NCBI GenBank assembly: GCA_022605405.1
Contig: JABYQQ010000014.1
Span: forward strand, 310,001-374,000
Reading direction: 5' to 3'
Length of the DNA stretch: 64,000 nucleotides
DNA from: Earliella scabrosa
Taxonomy: Eukaryota; Basidiomycota; Agaricomycetes; Polyporales; Polyporaceae
Under the pieces are notes generated by a model that made no database searches, had not been told where the DNA came from, and saw nothing but the letters and a program-made list of their open reading frames with translations. The position numbers were made by a program, and so were the translations under genes. Position 1 is the stretch's first letter. Each line of letters starts with the position of its first letter. This document shows, piece by piece, positions 1 through 12,690 of this stretch.

Positions 1-11
1 ACGTGGGCCTC

Positions 12-3000
12 TCAGTTGTACCCTCCAGTCGAGAGCGAGGGCGGAAGCGCATCCTTGCCCTTCCCGCAGGTGACGTTGATGTCGTCCGTCAGCTGCAGCT
101 CGATGAGCGACCCCTTCGTGAACGCGTCCCACTCGATGTAGCAGTTCGACTTCCACGGCCGCCCGTCGATCTTCACGCTCTACACCGTCGCAGGTCAGTA
201 TACGTTAGGCAGAACGCGGACAGGACGGGAGACAGACCTTGACAAAGACATTGCCTCCGATGCCGTCCTTCGGGTTGCCCTTGAAGCCGTGCGCGCGGAT
301 CGTCGTCGTCGTTTTCAGCACCGGGTTCCGGAACGAGATCTCGGGGAAGTAAGGCGAGGAGAGCAGGAACTGCTTCGTGGCCGGGAGGGGGTAGAGACCC
401 ATGAGGTAGAACGCAACGTAGCTGCCCATCGCGCCCGAGTCTGCGTATCCACAGTGTGAGCACATACGGTCAGCGTTGGCGGTGTAGGAGTGCGTACCGT
501 CGTTCCCAGGAAGGCCGTTGACGGACGTGTTGTAGAACTGCGCGATGACCTGCCGCGCGCGCTGCGTGCTCAGCCCGGGCTTGTTGACGTAGTGGTACAT
601 GAACGGGATCTGCTGCGACGGCTCGTTCGTCGACTCGAAGTAGTCCTGCGACACGAAGGTCAGGTCAGAAGATGCCCTCCACTATGCTCAGTGATGCGCT
701 AATGACAGTGCGCACCTCCTTGAATATGAAGTCAAGGCGCTCAACGAACGGCTCGGCGCCCCCTTGGAGCTCAATGAGCTTCGCCGTGTCGTGCGGGACG
801 TATTGCGAGTACTGTGGGTAATAGACGTGACGACGCATTAGAGAAAAGCAAGACTCTCAGGATACTATGCACTACGTACCACGATAGGTGAACCCTCGTA
901 GAAGCCGTCGTGGCGCACCGCATTGAGGAAGCACGTCGCCTTCGTCGGGTCGTGTATGCTGCAGTGGCGCGGATCCGTGTAGTTGAACGTTCCGTCAATG
1001 AAGCGGGGCTATAGAGGCGCGTTGAGGATGCTCGAACTACGATAACGGGGATGGGGATGACAGAGACGCACCTGCATGAAGCCTTTGATGTCATCGACGC
1101 CGGGGAACGTCACGTTCGGGTTCCACACGTTGACGAAGTTCGCAGAGCGTTGGAAGTACTGCGTTGGTGGTGTCAGCCGTAATGGGACGGGAGGCAGATC
1201 ACAGGAAGGAGCAGACCTTCTTAGCGTCGCTCCTCTTTCCAAGGGCCTTGGCTACTTGGGCAATCGTAAAGTCGTTGAAGGCGTACTGGCAAACGATGGA
1301 GTCAGCATCAACAGTCTGTGAGATTCACGATCGTGCACGAACCTCAAGGGTACGAGACACCTGCTTCGTGTTAGTACCGCTGCGCTCGAAGACATCCGAT
1401 GGGATGTAACCTGAAGGTTGACATCGCAATCAGTTTGGTTGGCATTCACTCAATGGGAGAACTCACCGATCCTCTTCCAGATGTTAGCCTGGCGACCATG
1501 CAAGTCCCAGTTCGGAGGCTGCAGCTCCGCATCTGCCAACAGGGCCTTGTAGAGTGCGTCGGCGGGTACACCCAGGGCCTTCGCCTGCTTCTGGAACCTA
1601 TCACCATGTAAAAAGCAGTGAGTGGGCGGTCTCGTGACGATCGTCGCAGACGCACTTTACGAAGAACTCTGCGAGGATCGGGTCGCCGTCTGACTCGGAG
1701 GGCGCGCATGTCAGCTGCAGGAAGCGGAAAGACGGGCGCGGGAGAACGTACCGCTCCCTCCTTGAGAGTAGTGCTTGATGGTCGCCCCGCGGCACTCAGG
1801 GATCCAGCCTGAGCCGGCGTGTCAGTATGCGAAGAGACTACCTAACGCATATGGGCGGGGAACGAACCTTCGTGTTGCTGGATGTTGATCATCGCGCGCA
1901 CGATCCGGGCGAACGTGGCGGGGTCGTGAAGCGACATGAGCGGGAACATCGTCCGGTACGTGTCCCACTGCACAGGCCCGCGTTCAGCACTACTCGAGGC
2001 CAATCGGTACGAGCGAGCACTCACGTTGCAGTAGAACGAGTCGTAGTACGGCTCGGGGGAGTTCCAGTGCGGGTTCTCTCCCGAGTCTGTCAACGAGGTT
2101 CATGTGAGTGGCACTCCATGGTATCACAGAGTAGAACGCACAATCAGCGGGCGAGAGGTGCGTCCGGTATACCGAGCTGTACAGAAGGTCAACGATCTCC
2201 GGGTCCACGCCCCTAGTGTCAACCTGGATGCGGCCAAGAAGCTCGCTCCACTGCGCACGAGAAGCCGCGCGCACACGCTCAAAGTCGAAGTCGGGGATCT
2301 CTTCCTCGGCGTTCGCGCACGCCTGTTCGATGGAAATGAAGGAGACCCCGACGCGCGCGAGGACTGAGGTGCGGCCTGCGAACGCGCATGGCATTAGTTC
2401 AGTCACGCTGTGAATAACGCTTAGTGCATACCTGTGGATTTGGGCTTGAACTCGAGCATCGCGCCCATCTCAGACTGGAAGCCTATGGGCATTCGAAAGA
2501 TGCAAGTCAGAACTCCGAGCCGTTGCCGTTGTCATGTGCAAGGACGTACTAGTGTACATTTGGGTGGTGGTGACGGTGTATTTCACTGGGAAGTTGCTGG
2601 TCCATGCACCATAGGAGGTGGGGGGTCCCTATGACACCCCTTCATCAGCGGAACGTCACAAGCACCAGGACGAATCGTATGACCATATTGTAGCCTTCGC
2701 CTTTGAAGTCGACGCAGGTGAATGCACGGTAACGCCCAGGACCGAAAGATGCTGCGAACGAAGCGGCACCTGGAGTGGAGCAAGAGAAGAGAGCAATTTC
2801 AGTAGGATGCAGAAATGCATGGCGGCTGATCGAAGCTGAGATGCGCACCCTTGGCACGTCCGGTATCTGGGTCGACGTCCATGATTGGGTCAGTCGCGCT
2901 CCTCTGACCGTCATTGGAGAGGTCGACGAGGATGCGAGGGAATTCGGTGCCCTCCGGGAAGGTGTAACTGGCGCACAATGTGTCAACCGTAATCGACAGC

Positions 3001-3842
3001 CATCCAGGACATGACATACCGATGGAGCGCAGTGCGACGCGTCGCAGTGAGCTCGACTCGAATGCCTGTCGACTGAGCCATACCGTCAGACAGTTCTTAA
3101 GCATGCACGAAATCGATACATACCAGATTCGATGAGAAATAGCCAGGCTCGCCTCCATCGTCGGGGGTTCCTAGGGCAAGGTGAGCTGGCTATATGCGCT
3201 ATAGTAGCTCGACGTACCGTCTGGCAGGATCTTGCGCAGAGTCTTGCGCATAGCAATAGTAGACTGGCACTCCTCGAACTTGTTGAACTGTCCGCAGGAA
3301 GCGAATGGGAATAGTTTGAAGTTGGAGAGCGGTACAGACTGCGTCAAAACTGCTGTGAGTATCCAGATCTTCCTTGACCTCGACTCGGAAGAGGGGCGAA
3401 TATGAGATACTCACACCTCCAGTCCCGTCATCGTGCAGCTGCGAGAACCCTGTTACGTTGTATATCGGGTCTGCGTCGTACCCAGCGTGCTGTAACAATG
3501 ATTCAGCGAACCAGGGACATGCAACTGATCAAGCCGCGCACGTACATTTCCCGGTGAGTCGGTGTCCATGCCGGCCTTCACCATCCCGTGAGGCACATTC
3601 GCACCTAAAACACAACCTGATCAGCCTCTGCATCCGACGGACGATACCGCGTACTCACCAGGGAAGGTGTGTCCACCATTGGTCGTCCCGATGAACAAGT
3701 TGACATGACTAGCAGCGTCTCGGATGAATGCAGGAGATGACGAAGTCTCGCTGGACTCAGCCTGCGCCGCGACCCCAGAGTTCGAGAACGCAAACGACAG
3801 CACAGACGCGAGCACCGCGACCTTCGCACCGAGCGACAGCAT
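12..3842 (-). CDS. Secreted GH92 alpha-1,2-mannosidase (copy A)
   Basis: Glycoside hydrolase family 92 exo-alpha-mannosidase, a calcium-dependent inverting enzyme family that removes mannose from mannans and N-glycans outside the cell. The start at 3842 gives a signal peptide (MLSLGAKVAVLASVLSFAFS), followed by the GH92 N-terminal signature VNLFIGTTNGGHTFPG. About a dozen or more short introns interrupt the gene. The C-terminal catalytic part shows YEGSPIV-YSQYVPHD, whose Glu aligns with the GH92 general acid, and GNDDSGAMGSY, whose Asp pair holds the general base. The end is DDINVTCGKGKDALPPSLSTGGYN and a TGA at 12-14. All exons can be joined in frame, so it looks functional. It is the most diverged of the four GH92 genes here and lacks the intron after the YSQ codons that the other three have. 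The family call is firm; the exact linkage specificity is inferred from the family. Confidence 0.9.
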
Positions 3843-3902
3843 GGCGGGCGACGGGCGAGAGGTGTACTTGCAACGCACGCTCTCCCCGGACCGCTCGCGA
3901 CG

Positions 3903-3910
3903 CTCTTATA
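3903..3910 (-). promoter_or_regulatory. TATA box of GH92 copy A
   Basis: TATAAGAG on the minus strand, about 60 bases upstream of the ATG at 3842. The other three GH92 genes and both MFS genes here also have a TATA motif (44 to 192 bases upstream of their ATG). Assignment is by position and motif only. Confidence 0.5.
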
Positions 3911-4616
3911 GTGGGCACTCACCTGGCCATGGTCTGCATGACGTTGCCCAGCCCCGTGCTCGTCGCTCTCGGCATCGAAGTCGATCAGACGGGGAGGAAC
4001 GTCAAGGCAATATCGTCCGCGTCACCCGAGCCCGCGTACGACGCGTGCACGACTCTCAGCCAGACCCCAGCGAGGGACGGCGAGGGACAGCTGACCGCGG
4101 GCCGCGGCTGCTGTAGTCTGGGGCGATCAGAGCTGCGGGCTCGCCGGAGTGGCCGCAGAAGCCAGAGAGGCATGTGAGCGCGTCGCTGGCCACGATAGGC
4201 CGTGCGTATGACTGCGCGCGGGCGTAGTGGGGCGCTATAAGCTTGTAGCGCGTTCAAGTCGACCTATTTCCTCGCCTATCGCCAACACGTGATGCCGGCC
4301 CGGGGGCTTGATTGACAATAACGCTGCATCTGTGCAGGGGAAAGACTATAGTAGTACTGCGAAGGTGCTTGAGCAAAGGAGCCTGAGGTTACGTACAGTG
4401 AGCATGGTCGTCCATCCTCAGCCATCCTCGAGGTCAACGCGGCCATCAATCGTTATCTCCGGCGACTACTCGGGCATCGATAGGACACAGTAGCGAGAAT
4501 CTATGCATGTGTTGATCCCGCGGTCTAGAATACAACAGTGCTGTTGTACAACAATCCAAACACGTATCGCGAACAAAGGGAGAGAAAAGAGATCACAAAG
4601 AATCAGAACAAACGCT
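3911..4616. other. Intergenic, promoter of GH92 A and 3' side of AAA gene
   Basis: About 700 bases between two minus-strand genes. It carries the upstream region of GH92 copy A and the 3' flank of the AAA ATPase. No ORF with family resemblance or splice-supported coding signal was seen. Confidence 0.5.
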
Positions 4617-7576
4617 CTATTGATACATGATGTGTCTGGAAAGGCGGAGGCTCTCGGATCAGCGTCATTGCACACGGGCAGCATAAAAGCACAGAGAGAG
4701 GGGACGTACGCCGTGTCGAACTGCTCCATCAAGTCCAACACCTGCTCGAGGTGACCGAACCCGAGCCTCTCCTGGCGGCCCTGCGCGAGCGCGCCCGCCG
4801 TCTTGACTATATTCTTGATCTGTCTTCCATTGACCTTCTTCTCGCCCAGCGTGCGCAGGTCCTCCTGCGAGAGCCCGCCATTCGGGATGTCTCCGTTGAC
4901 GCGCTTGAGGAACGCGACCCAGATCTGCCGCTTCGCGTCCGAGGACAGGTCCGCGTACCGCAGCGAGACGTGGATCCGGGACTGGAACGCCTCGTCGAAG
5001 ACGCGGACTCGGTTCGTCGTCAGGAACAGGATCCCGCGGAAGTATCTGCGGGCCGGGCGGGAAGGAGACGTAAGTAGTACGAACGGGTACGTGGCACCGG
5101 TCGGGTCAGTGGTCTCTCCTCGGGACGGGTGCAGATAGCATGCGAACTTACTCAAGCTGCCGCAGGAAGACCGCGACCATGGCGTTGCGCTCGAGGTGTG
5201 CGAGCGTGCGTTCCTCCAGGAACACGTCCGCCTCGTCGATGAGCACGACCGCACCCCAGATCGCGGACAACTTCAGGATCGTGGTGAGGTTGTTGTCCAG
5301 GGCATCGGCATGGGTGCCGAGATCGGCCGCTCCCACGACGTACAGGGGCTCTACGCAAAGGTGAGAAGGTAGGTCAGTATCTCCTTCCCGACCAATGGCT
5401 GCAGGAGGGGTGAATGTTCAAGTATACTCACTTCGCACGTCTATTTAGAGAGAGGCGTAGGGAGGTGAGTCTTTATGCGCGGATATGCACGAGCGAGACA
5501 CGTACACTCGCTCATCGCCTCCGCGGTCAAGCTCTTGCCAGTGCCCGGGTTGCCGAACAGGTTGATGACGAGCCCGTGGCCCTTGCCCGCCACGAAGTCG
5601 TCGAACTTGCGCGCTGCCCCAGCGTTGTGCGACTCGACGAGTGTCTTGAGGACCTGCTTGTGCTTCGGTGGGATGACGAGCTGCTCGAACGCCTCGTCGT
5701 TCCACTGGAACTCCTCTACACGCTCGGTGATGAACTCGACTGCGACGATCAGCGTACATGACGTCAGTATTGTATCCTGTTGCACATTCTAGGGGTGCGA
5801 AAGATGGGGTACACTCACGCCACTGCTTGTCTGTGAAGCTGAAGCCATAAACGATCGGCGGCGTGAGGAGAAGCTCGTCGTCGGTGAGTTCGCGCGCGTC
5901 GGCAGAGGCTTGAGCACCTTGTGCGCGCTGCGCGTGTCTATCAATATCCTGTCCTGCGAGGTTCTTCGTCACCCGCGGGAGCATAGCGTAATTCGGGACC
6001 ATGTCCGCAAACGTTTCTGTCACAAGAGGCAACCACATCAGTGAGTACTCCCACGCTCTGACGAGCAGCTCGGTGCCGGCAGAAGAGACGGTACTAACTC
6101 CGGTCTATCATGATCCTAGAATTCACCTGCAGCACGCACCGCCAGGAACGTCGACGTCAGCGCTTCTCTCAGGGAACGACATGGCCGATACGTACACTCA
6201 GCTTGAGATGGGTGTTGATGGTATCCTTGAACTTGAATGCGAGGCCGCGGTACGCAACATGGTGCATACCTCCCGCCACCTTCGTCCACCTCTTTCCACG
6301 CGCGATGAGGCGCTCCTTGAGTCCCGCAACACCGCCCGGACCTGCATAGTACTTGATCGGGTATGCAACCAGTGACGAGATCTTCTTCGCCCCCTTGAAC
6401 CGTCCAACGTCTATGACGCGTCCCAGACCAGCATATCCAAAGGGCGATGTCTGCGGCCGCTTGACGTTGGCTCCCGTCCCGAGGTCGCCTAGGTTCTCCG
6501 CAGGCCCGCCGATGTCGACCTCGACGTAGTCGACGACGAGGCGCCAGAAGTACTGCATCTGCTGTTCCTGTGAGGCCTTCGACGTCAGCAGCCCCGTGGG
6601 ATCGTAGGCCGCAGAGACAGGAGCCTGATGGTCGGCCTTCTGGCACAGTTCCGCATGGACGAGGCGCACACATCGCGGCTCGGAGGTGATTGGACAGAGC
6701 ATGTAGAGCGTCGTCTTGCCCGGCACGAAGAGCGACCAGAGAAGCTCGAAGGTGATCTCGTCGTGCTTGAGGAGCGACGCGAGATTGTCGAGCGTGCTGC
6801 CGTACGTGGCCTTGAGGTAACTGATGAGATGCGCGAGATGATCATGGGTGCGACGCAGAGGTGAGTCCTCTGGCTCCGACTCGATCTTCCCCGCGAGTTC
6901 ATCCGCGTGCGCCTGCAACTCCGGGTACCAGGCGAGGAGGGTGTTCGGATCGATCTGGAGGAGAGATTAACTTTTAGCGTTCGCGTTGGGAGGAGAATCC
7001 GTAACGTACTCGGAGCGGCTTGGCTGTCCACGATATGCCCTGCACGTGTCCGATAACGTCTTGCCCGACCTTGATCAGCTCGGGGCTGTTGATCTGCAGC
7101 AGAGTCGTCACGTTGAACGTGTTTGCCTTGCCATCCTGGCTGTGATTGAACTTGCGGATGACGGAAAACGCGTAAACGTTGTACTTCTGGGCGTCATTCT
7201 TGCCTCCGGCCTGTCCGTCTTCCGTTGATGGTGGCGCGGGGCGGATTGTCCACTGGTTCTTGAACATGTCATGTATCTCGTGCAGATACTTAACCTCGAG
7301 CACACTCCCCGGCGGGCCCTCGGGGACGACTTCCTCCACTCCGGGAGCCTCGCTAGACGGGTCGAACTCGACCATCTCGCCAGCTTGTGCAGGCATGGCG
7401 AAGCTCGGCACGCCATCCTCGCCGCTGACGAAACCCGCGGGTGTACCCAACAAGTTGATCATTCGAGCGGCTGCCCCATGTCCTGTCGAGATCGCGAATG
7501 AGCATGTGAGCTGGATCCGAATGGGCAGGGACTCACCTTGTACGAGACGATGGGCGCGGTGTTTGTTACCTCTCAT
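4617..7576 (-). CDS. AAA+ ATPase with long N-terminal region
   Basis: A fungal AAA+ ATPase of the type with a long N-terminal domain ahead of one ATPase module. The N-terminal half includes KYLHEIHDMFKNQW and a linker LTDDELLLTPPIVYGFSFTDKQWR that is typical of this family. The ATPase module follows with Walker A GNPGTGKS (near 5540), Walker B VVLIDEAD (near 5250) and a sensor/arginine-finger stretch LTTNRVRVFDEAFQSRI (near 5000). Several introns split it, including one between the Walker A and Walker B exons. The start at 7576 is the first true ATG of the frame; the frame is open further upstream but without an ATG. A last short exon giving HIMYQ and a stop at 4617 is predicted from a CTGAT branch site and a CAG acceptor. 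Substrate unknown; such proteins remodel other proteins. It sits inside the GH92 region without an obvious functional link. Confidence 0.8.
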
Positions 7577-7670
7577 TGTGCTGGTGCTGGAGTGCCTGGT
7601 GCCTTGACGAGAAGTGGCGTTTGCGAGAGTTAGAAGAACGGCTGTGATGAAGCGCACACGCTCCCAGGGT

Positions 7671-7677
7671 TCTTATA
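7671..7677 (-). promoter_or_regulatory. TATA-like box of AAA ATPase gene
   Basis: TATAAGA on the minus strand about 95 bases upstream of the ATG at 7576, in a position similar to the TATA motifs of neighbouring genes. Confidence 0.35.
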
Positions 7678-9330
7678 CGGAAAGCTGGGATGATGATGGA
7701 TTAGCCTCGAGGCCGTGGCATGCTGCAGCTGAGTCTCACGTACAAAGGCGTTTGAGACGCGGAGGTGGCCGAAGGCGACGATAGTCTCTGGGAAGCTACG
7801 CTGTTTCTCGATTCGACACGCAATCTGCGAGGTCCGAGCGCACGCCGAGTGGTTGCTCTGTCAGAATGGACGCACGATATGGTCAAAGGAAGGCGACGTA
7901 CCCCTGAAGCGACCGGTGTTGCTGCGTGGCGTTGATGATTGATCACCGGAGGCAATTCCTGAGGTGTGCAACGGTGCAAGTCAGCTAGCCGAGGGGCACA
8001 ATATGATATATGGGCCTCGTGTAGCTGAGAAGAAAGCAGGAGACACGTACAGTCTGAAGACGCGTCAGCTTGCGGAGATGAAGACTGTGGTCCGCGGTGC
8101 GGTGCCGTTACCTCGCAATGCGTTCGTGATCCGCTGCTGTGACTCCTGTAGCTGTGGCCGCAGCTGCGAGGTATCTAGGGCTGGTCTCCAACGACCTGCG
8201 ATGGGTCGCGATCTCAGAACGGGTCCGACGACTTGCGGAAGAGTCGGAGATTGAAATGCTTGGCATACAGTACTATAGTACTCACGTTAACGTAGTGCAC
8301 GGCTCGAATAGATCCGGAGTCAGTAGAGTGTCTACGACGAGTTACGGCAGTGACCACTCAACGGGAAGCGGCGTACCCACGAAGTAGGCAAACCTGAAGA
8401 ATTGTCGAGACTTGAGCATCCAATCCCGCTATTCCCACGCCCGTCGGTCCACCCAAATCCGTCTACCCGGACTGATGACACATACATTCAACATACGTTA
8501 TGGTAGGGTTGATGCTGGGCTGATGCGAGCCACTGTCGAGTACGGATGACTCGGAGAGTTGTCGAAGACAAATGATGCAGGAGGAGACGAATACACGACA
8601 GCGGGAGGGCGGGACGCTGGATGTGGGTGGGGTGAACGATACCACCAATCGAGTTCAGACCAATACTTAGTACTTATATATGCCTGTCTCCCTGAGCCCT
8701 TGGCCCGTGTTCGGCAGCTGGTAAGTTATTGGGCTGTGATCTGGGCAGAATCGGCGCATTCCTCGATCTGAGCCCTCGCTCATGAATGAGTGACTCAACG
8801 ATGACGCAGACGCTGTCAAGACCTGGTCAAGACCGAAGACGACGGGCCAACGCGTTTCTGTCGACCTTCATCAACGTCTGAAGTAACCTCAACTTGAGAA
8901 TGATTGCCGCGACCGCCATCGGCGCAATGTTCTCACGCCCGTCGGTCGCCCATATTGGGGGTAGGCGTCAAACGTGCTTGAACTTGAACGTAACGATAGT
9001 TGACGACTACAATATCCATCGTGACCAAATGGCCATCACACATCTGGAGACGTTCCCAATAGCAGCGCATGAGGCGTTTGTGAGCCGGTATGTAATGCAT
9101 GTGGGATTCGTCATAGCGCGACAAGTGAATTGATTGCTCTTTCGGTAGTGTCATGATACGCAGAGTCCCTAGCTAGCCCTCGGGCAAATCGTCGCCACTC
9201 CACCACATCTCAGCAGCTCTACTCCAAAGCCAGTCTACTGTTTAAACTTTCAACGATCATATCCTACCCATCGCCGGCTAGCTAATATCCTTATCTCTCA
9301 CATTAGAGGCTCACCTACACTGGGTTACTT
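7678..9330. other. Intergenic region without convincing gene
   Basis: This stretch between the divergent AAA ATPase and first MFS gene has only short frames lacking family signatures. Several T/A-rich tracts and short frames at 7964-8387 and 8894-9133 were inspected; none joins with neighbours through credible splice sites. I see no RNA gene or mobile element. Confidence 0.4.
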
Positions 9331-9970
9331 CACCTTTCCCTCGCACTCAAATCCAAACATATCCTTACCCTGAGAACGCCTCCCATCCCACCGTTCTCAT
9401 AAATGCCAATCCTGGCGCGTCCTGTCATACACGGCGCGCGTTCCTGGGACGCACTGAATCTCCTTCAACTCGGTTTCTACGTGCTGTGTGCCCGCATACT
9501 GGTACAGTATGTCTCTCAACCCCTCTCTATCCCAAGTCTGAACGTTTGTCCCAGCTCTTTCCCGATTCCGGCATCAAACTGTACGGCACGACACCCCGCA
9601 GCAGCGCGCTCCCCACATCCCACTCACATACCCCGCATTCCCGGGGCCCGATCGCCTGGGTCCGCCCGTGATAGCGTGTGTATGCGGTGTATGCGTGTAT
9701 GAGCCCTAACGCGGGACTGACGCGGGACGGGACCGGGCTCGCGCGTGGGGTGGGGAATACGACTGTCGCCCTCGTACGTATATAAGGCACGGGCAGGCTC
9801 GCATGCGTGGAGCTCGAGCTCTCGCGCCCGGACTTCACGCTTCCCTCTTGACACTTGGCGCGGACGCCCACCTGCACGAGGACGGACACTCCCAAAGTCA
9901 AACACTGAAGACCGAGAGTTCGAGCTTGCAAGGCTTATCTGCATCTACAAAGGAGACGTGACGAATCGCG
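9331..9970 (+). promoter_or_regulatory. Upstream region of MFS1, duplicated at MFS2
   Basis: The promoter region of the first MFS gene. A CCCTCGCACTCA block followed by an ACATAYCCT and CCTGAGARCGCCTCCCA block near 9340-9395 recurs at 13035-13090 before the second MFS gene, so the duplication unit includes regulatory DNA. A TATA motif, TATATAAGG, is at 9779-9787 in a GTACGTA context that is also shared by the second copy. Confidence 0.55.
9779..9787 (+). promoter_or_regulatory. TATA box of MFS1
   Basis: TATATAAGG preceded by CTCGTACGTA. The equivalent sequence before MFS2 is at 13352-13358 after CTCGTACGTACTCA. Conservation through the tandem duplication supports it as a core promoter element. 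Confidence 0.55.
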
Positions 9971-12542
9971 ATGTCCGAGAAGGGAAGCGAAACGCGCAGC
10001 CCGAGCATTGAGAAGGCCGCGGCGGACTCGACAGTGGAGGAGACAGGGAAGGAGGGCGAGTTTGCGTATGGCGGCGAGGACAAGCTCCCTCCGCCCCCGA
10101 CGCTCACGAAGGAGGAGGAAGCGGCGTTGTACCGCAAGATTGACTGGCGGCTCATGCCGATCCTCACGCTGATGTATCTATGCTCGTTCTTGGATCGAGG
10201 AAACATTGGTGAGTGGTCACATTGACTTGAGGCATGATGCGAGGGGATCGGGGCGACCCTGGCATGGACAGCAGCGCGAGTGACCAAGATCACGATGCTG
10301 ACGAGGAACACTTACAGGGAACGCCAAACTACAAGGGCTGGTGACGCAGTTGAACCTGACTGGGGACAAGTACAATATCGCATTGGTGAGTGCATACAGT
10401 ATCACCGTCCAGCTCGTGGACCTTACTTGCGCTACCAGACGATGTACTTTGTCGTACGTACATGCTCAGGGTGGAAACTGTGTCTCGCGTGCTGACATCT
10501 GCTAACGCCGGCCAGCCCTACTGCTTGTTTGAATGCCCAGCAAAGTAAACCGCTCGTCACGAATGAAGGAAACTTCTGCTGACGGGTATATCTCTGACCA
10601 GTCTCGTGCTTAAGAAGTTCCGCCCGTCAAGATGGCTGCCAGGAATCACGGTACGCATTGCGTCATCTCGAGCGACGCGCTGGGCTGATTTCACGATTTG
10701 CAGCTTGTGTGGGGCACGATCATGTACGTGATGCAATTCATTGTCGTGCTCGCGGGTACTGATACCTGAACAGGACGCTCATGGGTCTCGTGAAGAAGTG
10801 CGTACCTTCTACACCCCATCTTGACTATGGCACCGGTTCTGACTCTGCCTCACAGCTATCCCCAACTCGTCGGCACACGTATATGTCTCGGTGTGGCTGA
10901 AGCCGGACTCTTTCCCGGAGTCGTCTACTAGTGCGTATCTGCTGCTCTCTCTCTCCTCTTCTCGTCGTGTTGATGGGCACCCTAGCCTCTCGCTATGGTA
11001 CCCGCGCCACATGCTACAATACCGCGTTGGCGTATTCTTTGGCGGCGCGACGCTCGCGGGCGCGTTCTCGGGCTTGCTCGCGTTCGGCATCTCGTTCATG
11101 TCGGGCACCGCGGGCTTGCTCGGCTGGTCCTGGATCTTCGTCAGTTCTCTCGCCCACATTCCAGTTTCGATGGCAACTGTAACTGATTCTCGTCTCGTGC
11201 AGATCATCGAGGGAATGTTGACTGTTGTCGTCGGCGCGATATCGTTCTTCAGTGCGTGTGCGATTGGAGTTCGGAGACTGGGTAGACGCGCTGATGGTTC
11301 TGCCATCGTCTCATGCAGTCCTCGTCGACTTTCCGCACACGGCTGCGTTCCTCACCCCGGAGGAGCGTGCGTACGCCGTCCACCGCAAGAGTGCGTCCGT
11401 CCCTTCCTTGAGCGAGTAGTGTTACTGATGTACGAGCCCGCAGAGTACGACAACTCGTCTGTGGGCGAGGAGGAGCACTTCGAGGTGCGGCATATCTGGG
11501 AGACGTTGCTTGATTGGCAGGTCTGGGCGCATATCCTCATCTATATGTCGATTATCGCACCTCGTGAGTACCCCCTATGTCTCGTCCATCATCATTACTG
11601 AGAGGTGGATATATCTAGTCTACGGGATTTCCCTGTTCTTGCCGTGAGTATCCCTCCTGGAGTGTTAGTCTACCGATTCGCTGATCAGACATTGGGCCTG
11701 CGATACTAGGTCTATCATCAATGGGTGCGTCTCCACTTCGTCTGTTCGCTGTATCCGTGAGGCTAAGGCGCAACCTGATTCAACTCAGGTTCGGCTTCAG
11801 CACTGCGATCTCCCAGCTGCTCACTGTTCCGCCTTACGTCTTCGCGAGTGCGTGCCGCACAGCATGGGACGGAGACGACCGCTGACATACCACCACCTCC
11901 AGCTGCAACTCTCCTGGTCTGGGCAGTCTGGTCCGACCGCATCAAGAAGCGGTACCCATTCGTACTCGCAGGGCTCGTCTTCTGCTGTGTCGGCTTCATC
12001 ATCAACATCTCGCCCGTGAGCATTGGCGCGAAGTACTTCGGCACCTTCCTCATTGTCGCGGGCGCGTACGCCGGCTTCCCAGGTGTCGTCGCATGGTATG
12101 TCGTCTGTTCCCCTTGTGAGTCGTGACTACGCTCGTGCCAACATCGCGCGTGTGCGGTAGGTTGGGCAACAACCTCGCGGGCCACTATAAGCGTGGGGTC
12201 GGGATGGCGATGCACATCGGCATCGGGAACTTTGGCGGGGCGATCGCGAGCAACATATACCGCACGCAGGACGCGCCGCGCTACATCCTTGGACGTGAGT
12301 GCTTCTCCATCGACCTCTCTTCCTGCGTTGAATATGACAACTGACGTGTGCGCGGACGGGGGATAGATGCCCTGGAGCTGATGTTCGTCGGGATTGGGTT
12401 CATCGTACTGCCCATTACTGTGATCACGTACAAGCGCATCAACGCGCGACGGGACGCTCTCGTGCGGGAAGGCGTGTCGTACACTCCCGAGCAGCTCAGG
12501 AGGATGGGCGACCGCGCGCCGGACTTCCGGTACACGCTCTGA
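9971..12542 (+). CDS. MFS transporter, DAL5/ACS-type (copy 1)
   Basis: Twelve-TM major facilitator of the anion:cation symporter / allantoate permease-like group, a plasma-membrane carrier for organic anions or vitamins in characterised fungal relatives. The start MSEKGSETRSPS leads to a charged cytosolic N-terminus, then RKIDWRLMPILTLMYLCSFLDRGNIG (DAL5-type TM1 with the D-R-x-N-x-G motif), TRICLGVAEAGLFPGVVYYLSLWYP (TM4-5), a cytosolic loop with LTPEERAYAVHRK, and the late segments SDRIKKRYPF and NNLAGHYKRGVGMAMHIGIGN. It ends RAPDFRYTL. More than ten short introns are needed and all junctions keep frame. A near-identical tandem copy follows. Substrate is unknown; the ACS group is not a sugar porter group, so a link to released mannose would be speculative. 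Confidence 0.9.
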
Positions 12543-12649
12543 GTGGGATGGGGTCTGGGTTGATGTTGACTGTTAGTCCTGTGTACAGTCCTGTAAGAGT
12601 ACTCCGACTTCATTTGGACGTTCCCTATCTCTCGCGATAGATCCGGACG

Positions 12650-12690
12650 CGCGTCACGTCACAAGAGTCAGGTGATTGTGACATGACGCG
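12650..12690. repeat. Inverted-repeat element, copy 1
   Basis: A 13-bp arm CGCGTCACGTCAC (12650-12662), a 15-nt loop containing GTCAGGTG, and the arm GTGACATGACGCG (12678-12690). Arms pair with one G:T-type mismatch. It lies about 110 bases after the MFS1 stop. Two further copies, with the same arm length, loop length and GTCAGGTG core, are at 16226-16266 and 21177-21217. Confidence 0.75.

Noticed and set aside
7577..7657. Upstream extension of the AAA ATPase with a hydrophobic leader
   Set aside because: The frame begins at a GTG; no ATG is present, and no signal peptide is expected for this family.
9403..9702. Plus-strand frame of 99 codons before MFS1
   Set aside because: It lies in the duplicated promoter region and is not kept open in the second copy.
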